A stretch of DNA of 64,000 nt from Cryptomeria japonica (lineage: Eukaryota > Streptophyta > Pinopsida > Cupressales > Cupressaceae), in the NCBI RefSeq assembly GCF_030272615.1, contig NC_081415.1, positions 506,307,373 to 506,371,372 of the forward strand. Direction: 5' to 3'. Both the position numbers and the translations under genes were made by a program. Position 1 is the first letter of the stretch; the number at the start of each line of letters is the position of its first letter. Positions 11,520-22,175 of this stretch are shown here, in pieces. The notes under the pieces were generated by a model. The model did no database searches and was not told the DNA's origin. It was given only the letters and a program-made list of their open reading frames with translations.

Positions 11520-11533
11520 TTTTGCCCATCTTT
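11520..11533 (-). other. polypurine tract of gypsy-1
   Basis: The minus strand reads AAAGATGGGCAAAA directly before TGTAGACACC. A similar purine-rich block (GAGGGGCAAA on the minus strand) precedes the gypsy-2 3' LTR. Confidence 0.75.
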
Positions 11534-12046
11534 GAGACAATGCGACTTGTTGCGTTGTTTCAAAGAAGATAAGATGAACTGATACAGAGTTGCCCCAGAA
11601 TGGGAATGATATGCCCCCTCGAGAGATTGGATGAAAATGTCTGAAAAAGATTGCAGACAATCTTTCGATAAGAAAGAAAGGCTAGAATGGACTGACCGGA
11701 TAAAGTGACAAAGTCACGGGATAAAGAAGACTGACTCGGGAAACGAAGGCAAGGGCTAGGGTAGGCTATAAGATAGACCATGGGGGAAAATACATCCTCA
11801 TTGTCATCTACACATTCACAAGAGCATATTGCAGAGCGAAAATAGAGCAGGAGCAGTCAGCAGCGATAGCTTTCACTCACAGATTCGACCGCGTTCGCCG
11901 ATTTCAGAGGCCAGCAGAGGCAGGAGAGCCGATAAGTTCCACCAAACCTCCTTGTACTTTGACGCATTTAATTTTGTCATTAATGCATGCTAGATAGGGT
12001 CATAAATGCGCTTAGACTAGGGTCCAAAAAGTGTCAAAAAACGTTT
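11534..12046. other. gypsy-1 3' region, no gene
   Basis: Unique-looking non-coding sequence lies between the polypurine tract and the GCGCGTCTGTGT array. The stretch CATTGTCTCAAAG next to the tract is shared with gypsy-2 (44320-44350). Confidence 0.5.
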
Positions 12047-12280
12047 AGGCGCGTCTGCATTGGTGCCAGGCGCGTCTGTGTTCGCGAGGCGCGTCTGTGT
12101 TTGTGCCAGGCGCGTCTATGTCTGGACCCGCGTCTGCGTCAATTGTGGTCGCGTCTGTGATGGACAGGCGCGTTTGTGCCAAGAAGGCGTGTCTGTGTCA
12201 AGCAGGCGCGTCTGTGTTTTTCAGGTGCGTCTGTGCAGTCTTTGAGCGCGTTTATGTCATGTAAGCGCGTTTGTGTTCGA
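12047..12280 (+). repeat. degenerate GGCGCGTCTGTGT array (about 12 units)
   Basis: The core GCGCGTCTGTGT or close variants recur every 15-25 bp, with irregular spacers such as TTCGCGA and TTTGTGCCA. The same core occurs in the opposite orientation in the gypsy-1 leader (24378-24570 and 25771-26006). It is not a simple microsatellite because the spacers differ in sequence and length. Confidence 0.85.
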
Positions 12281-12407
12281 AAAGTATGAATTTGCATCTT
12301 CTAGGTCAAATCGGCAGTTCTGTGATGAACATATGTTGTCGATTGGATAAGCTACTGAGGGGATACACTCAAGCAGGTCCTTTAGGAAGACTAGGATAGA
12401 TCAAGGC

Positions 12408-12680
12408 ACTTTGTGATGAACAGTGAGTACCAAGATAGAGTACTTTGTGATGAACAGGGAATACTGAAATATGAGCAGCACTTTGTGATGAACAGTGAGT
12501 GCAAATGTGAGTAAGACTTTGTGATGAACAGGGAGTGTCACACACGTAGTACTTTGTGATGAACAGGGAGTACCACTAGGATAAATAGCAACACTTTGTG
12601 ATGAACAATGAGTGTCACTAGGGTAGATAGTCAAATGCATTTAGATAAAAAGTAGCATTTTGTGATGAACAGGGAATGCC
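12408..12680 (+). repeat. spaced 7-copy repeat, core TTTGTGATGAACAG
   Basis: Copies start near 12408, 12442, 12480, 12516, 12551, 12593 and 12657, spaced 34-64 bp. The core ACTTTGTGATGAACAGGGAGT is conserved and the spacers vary. A weaker copy (CTGTGATGAACA) lies near 12318. It ends just before the antisense gene. Confidence 0.9.
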
Positions 12681-12722
12681 ACTATGACTGACATGATTTG
12701 ATTTGCTTGACTGCAAGAGTAT

Positions 12723-14656
12723 TTGTTGATGCTAGAGTCACGGGAGAGATTCCCGTCGACGCAGAGGTTGCGACCTGAGTTGTCGCTCGAGGACAGAGCT
12801 GCCATCGAGGAGATGGGATTGAGACATGTTCTATATGTGCCTGAGTTTCGGGCAAACATGGGTTTGCTGACTGCGCTAGCTGAGAGATGGCACTCTGAGA
12901 CGTGCACGTTTCATTTGCCGATGGGTGAGATGACAGTCACCCTGGAGGATGTCTACAGGATTCTGCGGGTGTCGATCGATTGGGAGTTGATCCCATACGA
13001 TCGAGATGGAGACAGAGAGGCCTTGAGACGGGTGTTTCAGGACCCTGGACTGGAGATGAAGGCAGGACACGTGGCATGGGACACCATGACAGCCATAGGA
13101 CTAGCGCTGCCGGCAGTGATAGGAGGAGCTATCAGTGGGTTCCTATGTCCGGATAGGGCGACACGAGGCTTGGCCGTGGGCTGGGGAGGAGCACTAGAGA
13201 CACTGGTGACGGAGCACACTAGATATGCCTGGGGACCATGTGTGCTGGCCCATTTGTATTATGAGCTTCATCAGTTTGTTTATCATGGATCAGTGGGATT
13301 GGGCTGTGGAGTGACACTGCTGTAGGTATGGGCCTACGAGCATCTGTCGGTTACCCGACCGATACACTTCAAGGGCAGAGGTCATGGACGTAGCTTTGTA
13401 CATTTGTATGATATGATCACATCACAGCCGCGGATTGGCAGGTTAGAGCATTGGTGGCGAGTGTTGGACGACATTGATGTGGTCATATGGAGACCATATA
13501 TGGGCTGTGAGGAGTGGGAGGATGACGCAGTTAAGCTACCCTACACCTTCCGGAGCAGGTACCTGATTGGGCGGACGCTCTATGTGTTAGAGAGACAGCT
13601 GGTGGACAGGGTTGGTCGACAGTTTGGCCGGATTCAAAGGATGCCCCGGGGCTCAGGCATGTATGCCCGCACAGTTAGAGATCAAGCACAGTTTGGGCCG
13701 TTGCTGTCATATGATCAAGCAGTGACATAGCTGGTAGAGATGATGCCCCTACCCTGGGACATGTGGCCTGAGATCAAGGATGCCAGCATGGATGCCGAGT
13801 ATACAACTTATTAGGCAGGGCATCTGTTCCCACGGTTGACAGATCCAGGAGAGGCATTGGAGGGAGATGGGGGGGAGATGATGAGGAGGGTGCAGGTGAT
13901 GGAGGCAGAGGCCGGCGGAGGAGGAGGGGAGTAGTTGGAGAGAGGCGGGTTGCACCTCGAAGGGAGGGTGGAGAGGAGAGGCAGACTCGGGTGGTGAGGG
14001 GTCGCGATGGATTGCCTTTACAGGTGCCAGCAGCACAGGGTCCCAGGCAGGTACAGATACAGGGACAGGGACAGAGACAGGTACCAGTACAAGCACCAGT
14101 ACAGGTACAGGTACAGGCACAAGGGCAGGCACTCGCAGAGGGGGAGCCATAGGCAGAGGGGGTTGACCTAGTGGAAGCTGAGCTGCTAGATCTGAAGGAG
14201 ATCTGTCAGGGCTAGGCAGATGAGATTCAGAAGCTGGAGAGGGAGAGGGAGAGGGATCGGCTCAAGACGAGGCTCAAAGATACTGAGCGGGAGCGGGATC
14301 AGGCTATCCAGCGCTATACAGAGGCTGAGGCAGCACTGAGGGCAGGGAGACAGGCAGCTGAGGATACAGGGGCAGGATACGCTTATGTCCTGCGGGCAGG
14401 AGAGGAGATAGCCTACTGGAGGGACCTCTACTATGGTGCAGTGCCAGCAGATCAGCGGGCGAGGAGCTTCCATAGACCGTCGCGTACAGCGACGGCTACG
14501 GGAGGGAGTCGGAGGAGACAGGCATCGAGTGGTGGGGTTATGGGCCCTCCACCACCACCAAATAGAGGGGACAGGCAGAATGATCCTGGGGCGGGTCCTT
14601 CAGGGGCTCAGATTCCACCGAGGCCAGGTGGCTCCGAGGGAGGGAGTTCATCATAG
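12723..14656 (+). pseudogene. antisense extra gene of gypsy-1: plant mobile domain protein (broken)
   Basis: It lies on the strand opposite to gag-pol, between integrase and the 3' LTR. The first about 330 codons read as a plant mobile domain (PMD/MAIN-like): LLTALAERWHSETCTFHLP, MGEMTVTLEDVYRILRV, VWAYEHLSVTRP and FRSRYLIGRTLYV. TAG stops interrupt it at about 13323, 13728 and 13812. A 1-nt shift in the G-run at 13868-13875 moves the frame. The second frame continues with a glycine/arginine stretch, a Gln-Val repeat (14040-14130), a coiled coil (IQKLERERERDRLKTRLKD region, 14215-14360) and a proline-rich end, with TAG stops near 14148 and 14214. Tat elements are known to carry antisense ORFs, some PMD-related. 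Function is unknown. The start is uncertain because the ATG choice is not supported by other signals. Confidence 0.8.
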
Positions 14657-16359
14657 CCATAGAGGGCTCCCTTTGTATCAGTTTTGTACCATTTTTGTAT
14701 TGTAGACACCTGCGGGTGCTTTTGTAGCCATATGATTTTGACATCATTGTATCATGACACTTTATATATATATATGAGATGATTCATTTTTGCGGCAGCT
14801 ATATGCATGTGTACCTATGTGATGAGATGTTCTTATGTGATGTTTGTTTATGCTATGGATGTCAATATGTAGATGATGCAATATTTTTGTTCTTTTATGT
14901 GTTTAACATGTTATGTCAATGCAAATGTGAATGTATGTAATGCAAATGAATATGATAATGCAAATGCAAAATGTAATTTGTGCTAACAGGTGTTGTGTGC
15001 AGGATCTGATGTAGTTGTGATATATATATGTATGTATGAAATGCTTATATGTGGTAATGCAGGTGTAACTACATGACATGCAAATGTTTTTGGTGTGTCA
15101 TTATACTCAATCATGTGATAGCAGGCTACGCGGACTCGAGAAGGATGATGGAGGTTAATCAAGAAAGGGGGATGAAAGACAGAAAATATGAAAGTGAAAG
15201 AGCTTCTTGTGCGTTATCATCATTGAGCTTTATTATGGCAAAATAGGCTATGACAATCGAGGCATATGTTCGACCTAGAAAGTCATTGTACCTGTTTGCA
15301 TGGAGATAAGACAGTCGCAAACAAGGAATGCCCCAGTTCATACTAGACTCACAGTGTCCTCATATCCTTGGACAAGTCATAGCATTACTAAGAGACAATC
15401 CACAGACAGCAAAAGAAAATAGGTGATGATACCCCATCCTCGCCTTTTTAGTCAAAAGACATCCTAGAGATAGAATCTCTAGTTAGAGACATCCCGAAAA
15501 AGCTAAAAGACATGTCACCAAAAGATAAAATCAAAAGAAAACCAAGACTCGACACCAACATCCACCGAAGTCCTCAATTTTAGTGTCTCTTGTCACTTGT
15601 ATAAGTCTTATTTGATTGTGGTCACAATGTGTACTTTCACAAAAAGGAGAGATAGCACTGAACCATAATGTTGTCTGAGTCAGTTGAAAGATTTGATTTG
15701 TTGAAGCTCATTGTTGTTGTTGTGTCCCATCTGAAACTGACTGAATCCATGAAACTGATACCTTATTACGAAGAAGACGGAACTTTATTGCGGATTTGTG
15801 ATGCAGACGCTGCTTTATTGCGGATTGTGCGCGGATAGACTGAAGGAAGCTGGAAGAAACTGTACTCCTCGAAACAGGTGATGTTCTCAGTTCCACACCC
15901 ATCACTAGACGTAGGATTTGCCTTAGCCACAGATAGGATCTGATTTATTATGGATGGAAAGGGAGGTTTATTATGAATGGCTAACCAATCTTAGGGAGAT
16001 CAATAACAAGCCATGATGGGAATGGGTAAGTTTATTATGAACAAATAGGTTGTGAGTGTGTGCAAAGTGAAAGGATGAAAGTGAATCCTGAAGGAGGGAG
16101 GAGCAATGTCTCTACACATAGCGCTGGTGACCCAGTTTTCACCATGGTACTTGCCCAAGGCGCCACCGAAGTGGTTTTCACCGTTGGACAAAATTATTTC
16201 TTTTTACTTTTTTCAATTTTTCAATGTTTTTTGTGTCACAAGGCGCCTATTTGCCAGGTTTTCACCAAGTAACGATTTTTTCTTTGTTTTTTATATTTTT
16301 TTTGTATTTTTGAAATTTTTGATTTTTTTTTTTTTTTTAATTTTGGATATCTTGAAGAG
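14657..16359. other. gypsy-1 spacer between antisense gene and integrase, no gene
   Basis: Sequence is AT-rich at 14740-15120 and mixed to 16100. The last 250 bp (TTTTCACCATGG, CCAAGGCGCCACCG, then poly-T) match the corresponding place in gypsy-2 (46240-46330), so this is a conserved post-integrase segment. No reading frame on either strand has a recognisable domain. Confidence 0.6.
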
Positions 16360-18075
16360 CTATGTGTAAAACCTGCGAAGGTGCATGTTGTTGATAGGAT
16401 CCTCCAAAGGTTCACCTCCTGTAGTTGAAAGCTGATATGCACCAGACCCATATGCTGTTGTAATGATGTAAGGACCAAGCCAGTTTGGTTCGAACTTGCC
16501 CTTCTTCTCTCTGTCTTGTTGATTTTTAGGATTTTCTCTGAGAACTAAGTCACCTACCTCAAATGTGCGAGGTTTGGCTTTGTGATTGTAGCTGCGACTC
16601 ATTCGTTGTTGGTAAGCCTTGAGATGATTAAAAGCAGTTTGTCTTCGTTCATCCAATAGTTCCAGCTCTTGTAAGCGAGAGACCCTATAGTCTTCATCAC
16701 TGATGATGTTTTGCAGAGAAACCCATAAAGAGGGTAGCTCGACCTCAATAGGCAAGATAGCTTCAGTGCCATAGATAAGTGAATAGGGTGTAGCTCCTGT
16801 AGGTGTGCGGACACTTGTGCGGTAGGCCCAAAGTGCAGGATTAAGTTGGATATGCCAATTACGACCAGCATCGTTGACTGTCTTCTTTAAGATTTTAAGG
16901 ATTGTTTTGTTAGACGCCTCAGCTTGGCCATTACCTTGGGGGTAATATGGTGTGGAGAAATGATGGGAAATATGGAAGCGGTCACAGAGTTCACGAACAT
17001 CCTGATTTTTGAAGGGACGCCCGTTATCAGTGGTAATGGAAACAGGAATACCGTATCGGCAAATGATATAGTTAAGGATGAATGTAGCAATCTGTTTTCC
17101 AATAACTTGTGTGAGAGGCACGGCTTCAATCCATTTTGTAAAATACTTTATGGCAGTGATAATGAATTTATGACCATTGGAAGAAGGAGGGTGAATCTTG
17201 CCTATGAGATCGAGTCCCCACTGACAAAAGGGCCAAGGAGACGCAAGTGGTTGAAGTTCTTGTGCTGGCGCATGTATGAGGTCTCCATGAATTTGGCATT
17301 GCTTACATTTCTTGACAAACTGATATGAGTCTTTTTCCATATTGGGCTAGTAATATCCAGTCCTGATGAGTTTCTTGGCCAAGGTAGGACCACTAGCATG
17401 TGGACCACATATCCCTTCATGCACTTCCCGTAACGCAATTTGAGCTTCGTCGCTTTCTAAACATCTAAGAAGAGTGCCATCTAGACCTCGCCGGTATAGG
17501 ATATCAGCTAAAATGACATATCGAGAGGATTGGCGAATGAAAGTGCGATGTTGGTTATTTGATAGATCAGGAGGTAAAGTATTGTCATGTAAGTATGTGA
17601 AAATGGAACCATATAACTGGGACTCGGGACCGACAACACATATAGTCTCAGTAGGCATGATCTCATATGAAGGGACCAAAAGGTTATCCACCAAGAACTC
17701 ATAGCGGGTCTCGTTTGGAGGTAGATCAATTAGTGAAGCAATTGTAGCCATGGCATCTGCGGCATGATTCTGCTCTCTTGGTATCTGCTCAAAGTCTATC
17801 TTTGTGAAGTGTTGTTTCAGGTCGTCCACCAGTTGTTTATAAGGCATTAACTTTTCATCTTTTGTTTGATAATCATCAGTTGCTTGACGAATGACAAGTT
17901 GGGAGTCCCCAAAAACACGAAGTTCCTGGATCTTCCATTGAACTGCAATTCGTAATCCTGTTGTTAATGCCTCATATTCCGCTATATTGTTAGTGCATGG
18001 AAATGATAAGCGGTATGATTTTGGTATAGAATCTCCTTGAAGAGTTATAAAGAGGATGCCAGCTCCTGCCCCATG
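16360..18075 (-). pseudogene. gypsy-1 second RNase H (aRH) and integrase
   Basis: The frame continues from RT across a TAG at about 18073. The archaeal-type RNase H has its acidic residues: Asp in LYFDDSY just upstream, Glu in NIAEYEAL, Asp in FGDSQLVI and Asp in HAADAMATIAS. Integrase follows, with the zinc-binding segment EVHEGICGPHASGP to CKQCQIHGD and the core Asp in WGLDLIGK, Asp in ITTDNGRPF and Glu in GNGQAEASNK. All three catalytic residues are present. The GPY-like end (FEPNWLGPYI) is seen and there is no chromodomain, as expected for Tat. A TAG at about 17342 replaces a Trp position in GYYWP. One frame throughout, so only stops disable it. Confidence 0.9.
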
Positions 18076-19569
18076 CTATGTGTATGAGTCATCGAAGTAC
18101 AGTTGCCATGACTTCGCATGTGACATTATCAAAATGGATTCATCTGAAAATTTGGAACTTAGAGGAACATCATCTATCATGGGAGCATCTGCTAATTGAT
18201 CTACGATGGCTTGTCCTTTTATTGCTTTTCTGTCCACATACTCGATGTCGAATTCACTCAGTATCATTACCCATTTGGCTAGTCGCCCAGTAAGTGTGGC
18301 TTTATTGAGAAGGTATTTCAATGGGTCTATCCTTGCAACTAACTTAGTCTTATGAGTGAGCATGTAATGTCGTAATTTCTGCGAAGCAAAGACCACGGAG
18401 AGACATGCACGCTCAATTGGTGTGTAGTTTAGCTCATATCCTACCAATGTACGACTGATATAATATACTATTTTTTCCTTGCCCTCAGCAATTTGTTGTG
18501 CTAAGAGTGCCCCCAGTGCTGTTGGAGTGGCTGATATGTATAGTAGCAGAGGCTGATCTGGAACTGGTGGCATCAGAACTGGCGGATTTAGAAGATAATC
18601 TTTGAGCGTTTGGAAAGCCTGTTGACAGTTATCATCCCATTTGATTTTGATGTTTTTATGTAGCAGGTGCTGAAACGGATTACACTTATCTGCCAGTTGG
18701 GCTATGAATCTTCGGATAGACTGGAGTCTGCCTTGTAAGGATCGAAGTTGACTAATATTTCTTGGTGGTTGCATTTCCAATATGGCCTTAACTTTTGCTG
18801 GATCCGCTTCAATTCCTCTTTTGGATACAATGAATCCTAGGAGCTTCCCAGAGGTTACTCCAAAGACACATTTCTTGGGGTTTAATCTTACTTTGTATTT
18901 TTCCAATCGATCAAAGACGACTGAAAGTATGTCCAAATGTGTATTTCTGTCTATTGATTTGCCCAAGAGGTCGTCAACATAATCTTCCACGGTTACGTGC
19001 ATGAGATCATGAAAGATAGTAGTCATGGCTCTTTGATATGTCGCACCTGCATTCTTTAACCCGAAGGGCATGACATTCCAGCAAAAAGTTCCCCACTGAC
19101 AAGTAAATGATGTTTTGTGTTGATCCTCGGGCGCGATCCTTATTTGATTATAACCAGAGAATCCATCCATCAATGATAACATTTCATGACCTACTGTGAG
19201 ATCAACAATCAAGTCAATAATGGGTAATGGGAAATCATCCTTTGGGCAAGCTTTGTTGATGTCTCTAAAATCTGTACGTATTCTGATGCTACGATCTGGT
19301 TTGCTAATAGGTACCAAGTCGGAGATCCATTCAGGATAATCGATTGGGCATATGAATCCGACATCCAATAACTTCTCAAGTTCTGCTTTGACTAGTAATG
19401 CCACTTGTGGATGTATTTTTCTTAATTTCTATTTCACTGGTTTTGCCCCCGGTTTGACTGTCAGATGATGCATTACTAAATCTGGATCTAATCCAGGCAT
19501 ATCAGCGTATGACCAGGCAAAGTTGATTTGTCGTTCTTTGAAGAAACTTATGAATTTTGACCTTTCGGA
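18076..19569 (-). pseudogene. gypsy-1 reverse transcriptase and first RNase H
   Basis: The longest open part (19404-18076) has 442 codons. RT motifs are ICPIDYPEWISDLVPISKPD, TDFRDINKACPKDDFPLP, LSLMDGFSGYNQI and the catalytic YVDD at residues 142-145, then KCVFGVTSGKLLGFIVS. In the first RNase H (LLLYISATPTALGALLAQ), the usual catalytic Asp after LLLY is not present. Such decay is typical where a second RNase H exists. TAG stops at about 19568 and 19435 separate the RT start from the upstream linker; gypsy-2 has Gln at the second site. Confidence 0.92.
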
Positions 19570-20226
19570 CTATGTCAATGATTGAGCTAGGAATATGTTG
19601 TGTGGAACCTCTTTTGTACCAGTGTTTGTTTTGATAGTCTCCTCTACCAACATGGATGACTTTTCCTCATATGATGCTGGGAGAATGTCGAGCCTTCCAT
19701 CTTCGTGTGCCTTGGAGAGGTTTTCACCCTCAGATACGTCCTTTCTTTTTACTTTTTTGAGGTCAGACAGCGCCACAGTGTGGTTTTCGCCATAAGACCC
19801 TTGATTTGTTCTTATTTTCACATTTTTGTGACTGGAAGGTCCGACACCCTCACCAAAATATGACACGCTATTGAGTTCTATAGTGTATCCCACTTTATGG
19901 TCTCCAGGGGGAAGATCGTCTCGTATGCCCAGATAGTCAATAAAAGCTTCGTCGTTTTGGAATGTATCAAATTGTGCAGGCCCTTCATGATCCCAGTCAA
20001 TGAGTTGGTGGTGGACAAGGGGAAGGTCGTTGATGTCTTCGAGGTTAGGGGAGCTAATAGTGAAGATGTGGTTATATTCGGGTATGTCAAGGTAATTATC
20101 GAGGTCATCGATGGCACTCTCCTCATCAGTCTTGATCACGAGCGAATCCAAATTATCATTACTAGTAGCGCACTTCGGGACAAGTGTTCTCATCCTATGT
20201 GATTTCAACCTAGAACCTTGAGACAA
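19570..20226 (-). pseudogene. gypsy-1 linker between G-patch and RT
   Basis: About 218 acidic codons lie in the RT frame. Gypsy-2 has a homologous block (49633-50079) sharing QNDEA, GDHKVG, IELNS and KGENLS. No known domain was recognised. The gag-protease-G-patch frame and this frame differ by one register, and the switch falls between 20190 and 20310. A mutation is likelier than programmed frameshifting because the element has other damage, but this was not tested. Confidence 0.75.
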
Positions 20227-20309
20227 GGACTGTGGGAATCCTCCTGGGTTGTTTCTTGACCAACTCTGAACTTGTTATAAAATTCCTGTTCTTCTGTGGG
20301 TTCATCTGG

Positions 20310-20702
20310 CTATCTGAATGTCTCAGCGAGCTCGTAGTCACTGGAAGACTTGTCGAAACCCCATTCCCATTCATTGGAATCTGTGGAATAGCGATTCTCT
20401 TGTTGAATTTTGGTATCTTTGATTTGTAAGGCTTCTTCTGTCCTTTTGGTGTGGACCTTGGAAATTAAGAAACCAAGTCCTTTCGAGCGTTCCTTTTTGA
20501 AGGTCAATTCAGGCTGTAAAGGTTCCATGATGCCTTCCTTTCGTAACCCCAGAGGGCTTTTTCCATCATACCCGAATTTTTGCAGAATTTTTAAGCCTTT
20601 GCCATATTTCTCACATGGTAGGTTAATGTGGTCTTGTGTTTCCTCTTCATTGTCCCTGAAAAGCATTTTGTATAAATCTTCCTCTTCTAGTTCACCCCAT
20701 CT
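20310..20702 (-). pseudogene. gypsy-1 G-patch domain
   Basis: Residues at 20469-20615 read KYGKGLKILQKFGYDGKSPL followed by GLRKEGIMEPL and KGLGF. This is the glycine-spaced G-patch pattern (Gly-x-Gly, aromatic-Asp-Gly, Leu-Gly, final Gly-Leu-Gly). It is in the same frame as protease and separated from it by one TGA at about 20703. G-patch domains bind RNA or activate DEAH helicases; betaretroviruses carry one at the protease C-terminus. Gypsy-2 has the same domain at 50780-50925, so it is an element feature. The frame ends in TAG near 20308. Confidence 0.85.
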
Positions 20703-22175
20703 TTGAAAGTTAGTAGGGTCTCATTTGAGCATCATGATGGATACTTGCTTGTTAGGATGTGGTCTTCCATATTCTTTTGGGGAACTCATGACTTGTCGTA
20801 AGTACATGGTTTGATTGAAAGTATATTCCCCCATGCCTTTGTCCTGAAACTTGCCTTTAAGCTCGCCTTGTTTTGAGGTCGAGGGTTTTAATGACTCAGG
20901 ATCAATGTATGCCGACGAAGAAACAGCCTCTCGATTACTGGGAATGATGGTCTCAGTCTTTGATTTTAGGTTATTGCAGTATATGAATGGATTAGGATCA
21001 CCGTTAACTGTTACTTCCACTCCATTATGAGGAAATTTAATGCATTGGTGATATGTGGATGGGACTGCCCTCATTTCATGAATCCAAGGACGTCCTAGCA
21101 ATATGTTATAAGTGAGATTTAAATCTAGGACTTGACAAACCACATCCTTTGTAACTGGCCCAACTCTGAGAGGTAAGGTGACTGTGCCCTTGGATGAACG
21201 CTCTTCGTCATCATATGCCTTAATGGTGATTTGATTTGTAGAATTCACAGCTTTATCAGAATATCTCAATTGTGTGATAGTGCTTAATGTACAAATGTTT
21301 AGACCTGCTCCTCCATCTATCAGGACTCTTTTTATTCGATGCTTGTGTATGAAGGCTTCAATGTGTAATGGTGCATTATGTGGCTGACTTACGGAGGCGT
21401 CATCGGATTCTGTGAAAGTAAGGGAGTGTGGAATGGAAAGGTATCCCACCATGGCTTGAAACTGGTCCACGTTCAGATCAGTAGGAACAACAATATCTCT
21501 CAAGATTTTGTCAAGAATAGCTTTATGTGCGGGAGATATGCGTAATAGCTCAAGGATTGAAATGAGCGCGGGTGTCTTCCCTAACTGTTCTACAAGGTCA
21601 TACTCAAGTTTGGTTGATGAGGAAGCAGTGTTTTTAGTTGGAGCACCTTGCAAAGTGATTTTACCTCAGTGGGTTGTAACATGACATTCAGAGGTAGGTT
21701 CCGAAGAAGATCCAACACCTCTTAGGACAATCTTGGGTCTCTGAGTAGAATTCTCAGACGCTTTGTCCTTGATGATAATAGTAGAGACGTAATTGTCCAT
21801 CGATATGTGATTGATAGTTGAATCATAGTTGTACGATGCTCTGGTATAGTTGGTTTGGTCATCTGTGACTTTAGCTTTTCCCTTGTCATGTTTTGGGAAT
21901 GGTTCCTTAAACATCTCATGTTCTTGATTGGATGAACGTCCCTCAATTTCAATGTCACCTCTATCAATGAGATCTTGTATGATGTTCTTCAATCGATGAC
22001 AATTTCCTATCTTATGACCCTTGCTCTTATGAAATTCACAATATTCATCATCATTCCACCAATTTGGTTTGATCTTTGGTTCATATGGCGAGAAATCTGG
22101 AATTGTGATCACCTTGTTTGCCACTAACTTCTTGAAAATTGACTCAAGTGGTTCTCCCAGCGGGGTATACTTCCT
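20703..22175 (-). pseudogene. gypsy-1 zinc knuckle and aspartic protease
   Basis: The upstream part has a variant knuckle C-x2-H-x4-H-x4-C (YCEFHKSKGHKIGNC). After a TGA at about 21664 the frame continues with the conserved Tat motif ISILELLRISPAHKAILD, then the retropepsin active site LIDGGAGLNICTL (catalytic Asp, then Gly-Gly) and the flap/end motif NILLGRPWIH. The stop at 21664 sits at a position usually Arg (CGA to TGA). It would process the polyprotein. Confidence 0.88.

Noticed and set aside
12408-12680. CRISPR-like spaced repeats
   Set aside because: Spacers are short and variable, the host is a plant and the array lies in a retrotransposon 3' region; no cas genes are present.
13749-14473. 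Minus-strand open frames (Pro/Val- and Leu/Pro-rich)
   Set aside because: They mirror the Gln/Arg/Glu-rich part of the antisense PMD gene; low-complexity shadows without motifs, although on the element sense strand.
20190-20310. Programmed frameshift between the gypsy-1 gag-protease and RT frames
   Set aside because: The element has many other lesions, and no slippery heptamer or clear pseudoknot was seen, so mutation is simpler.
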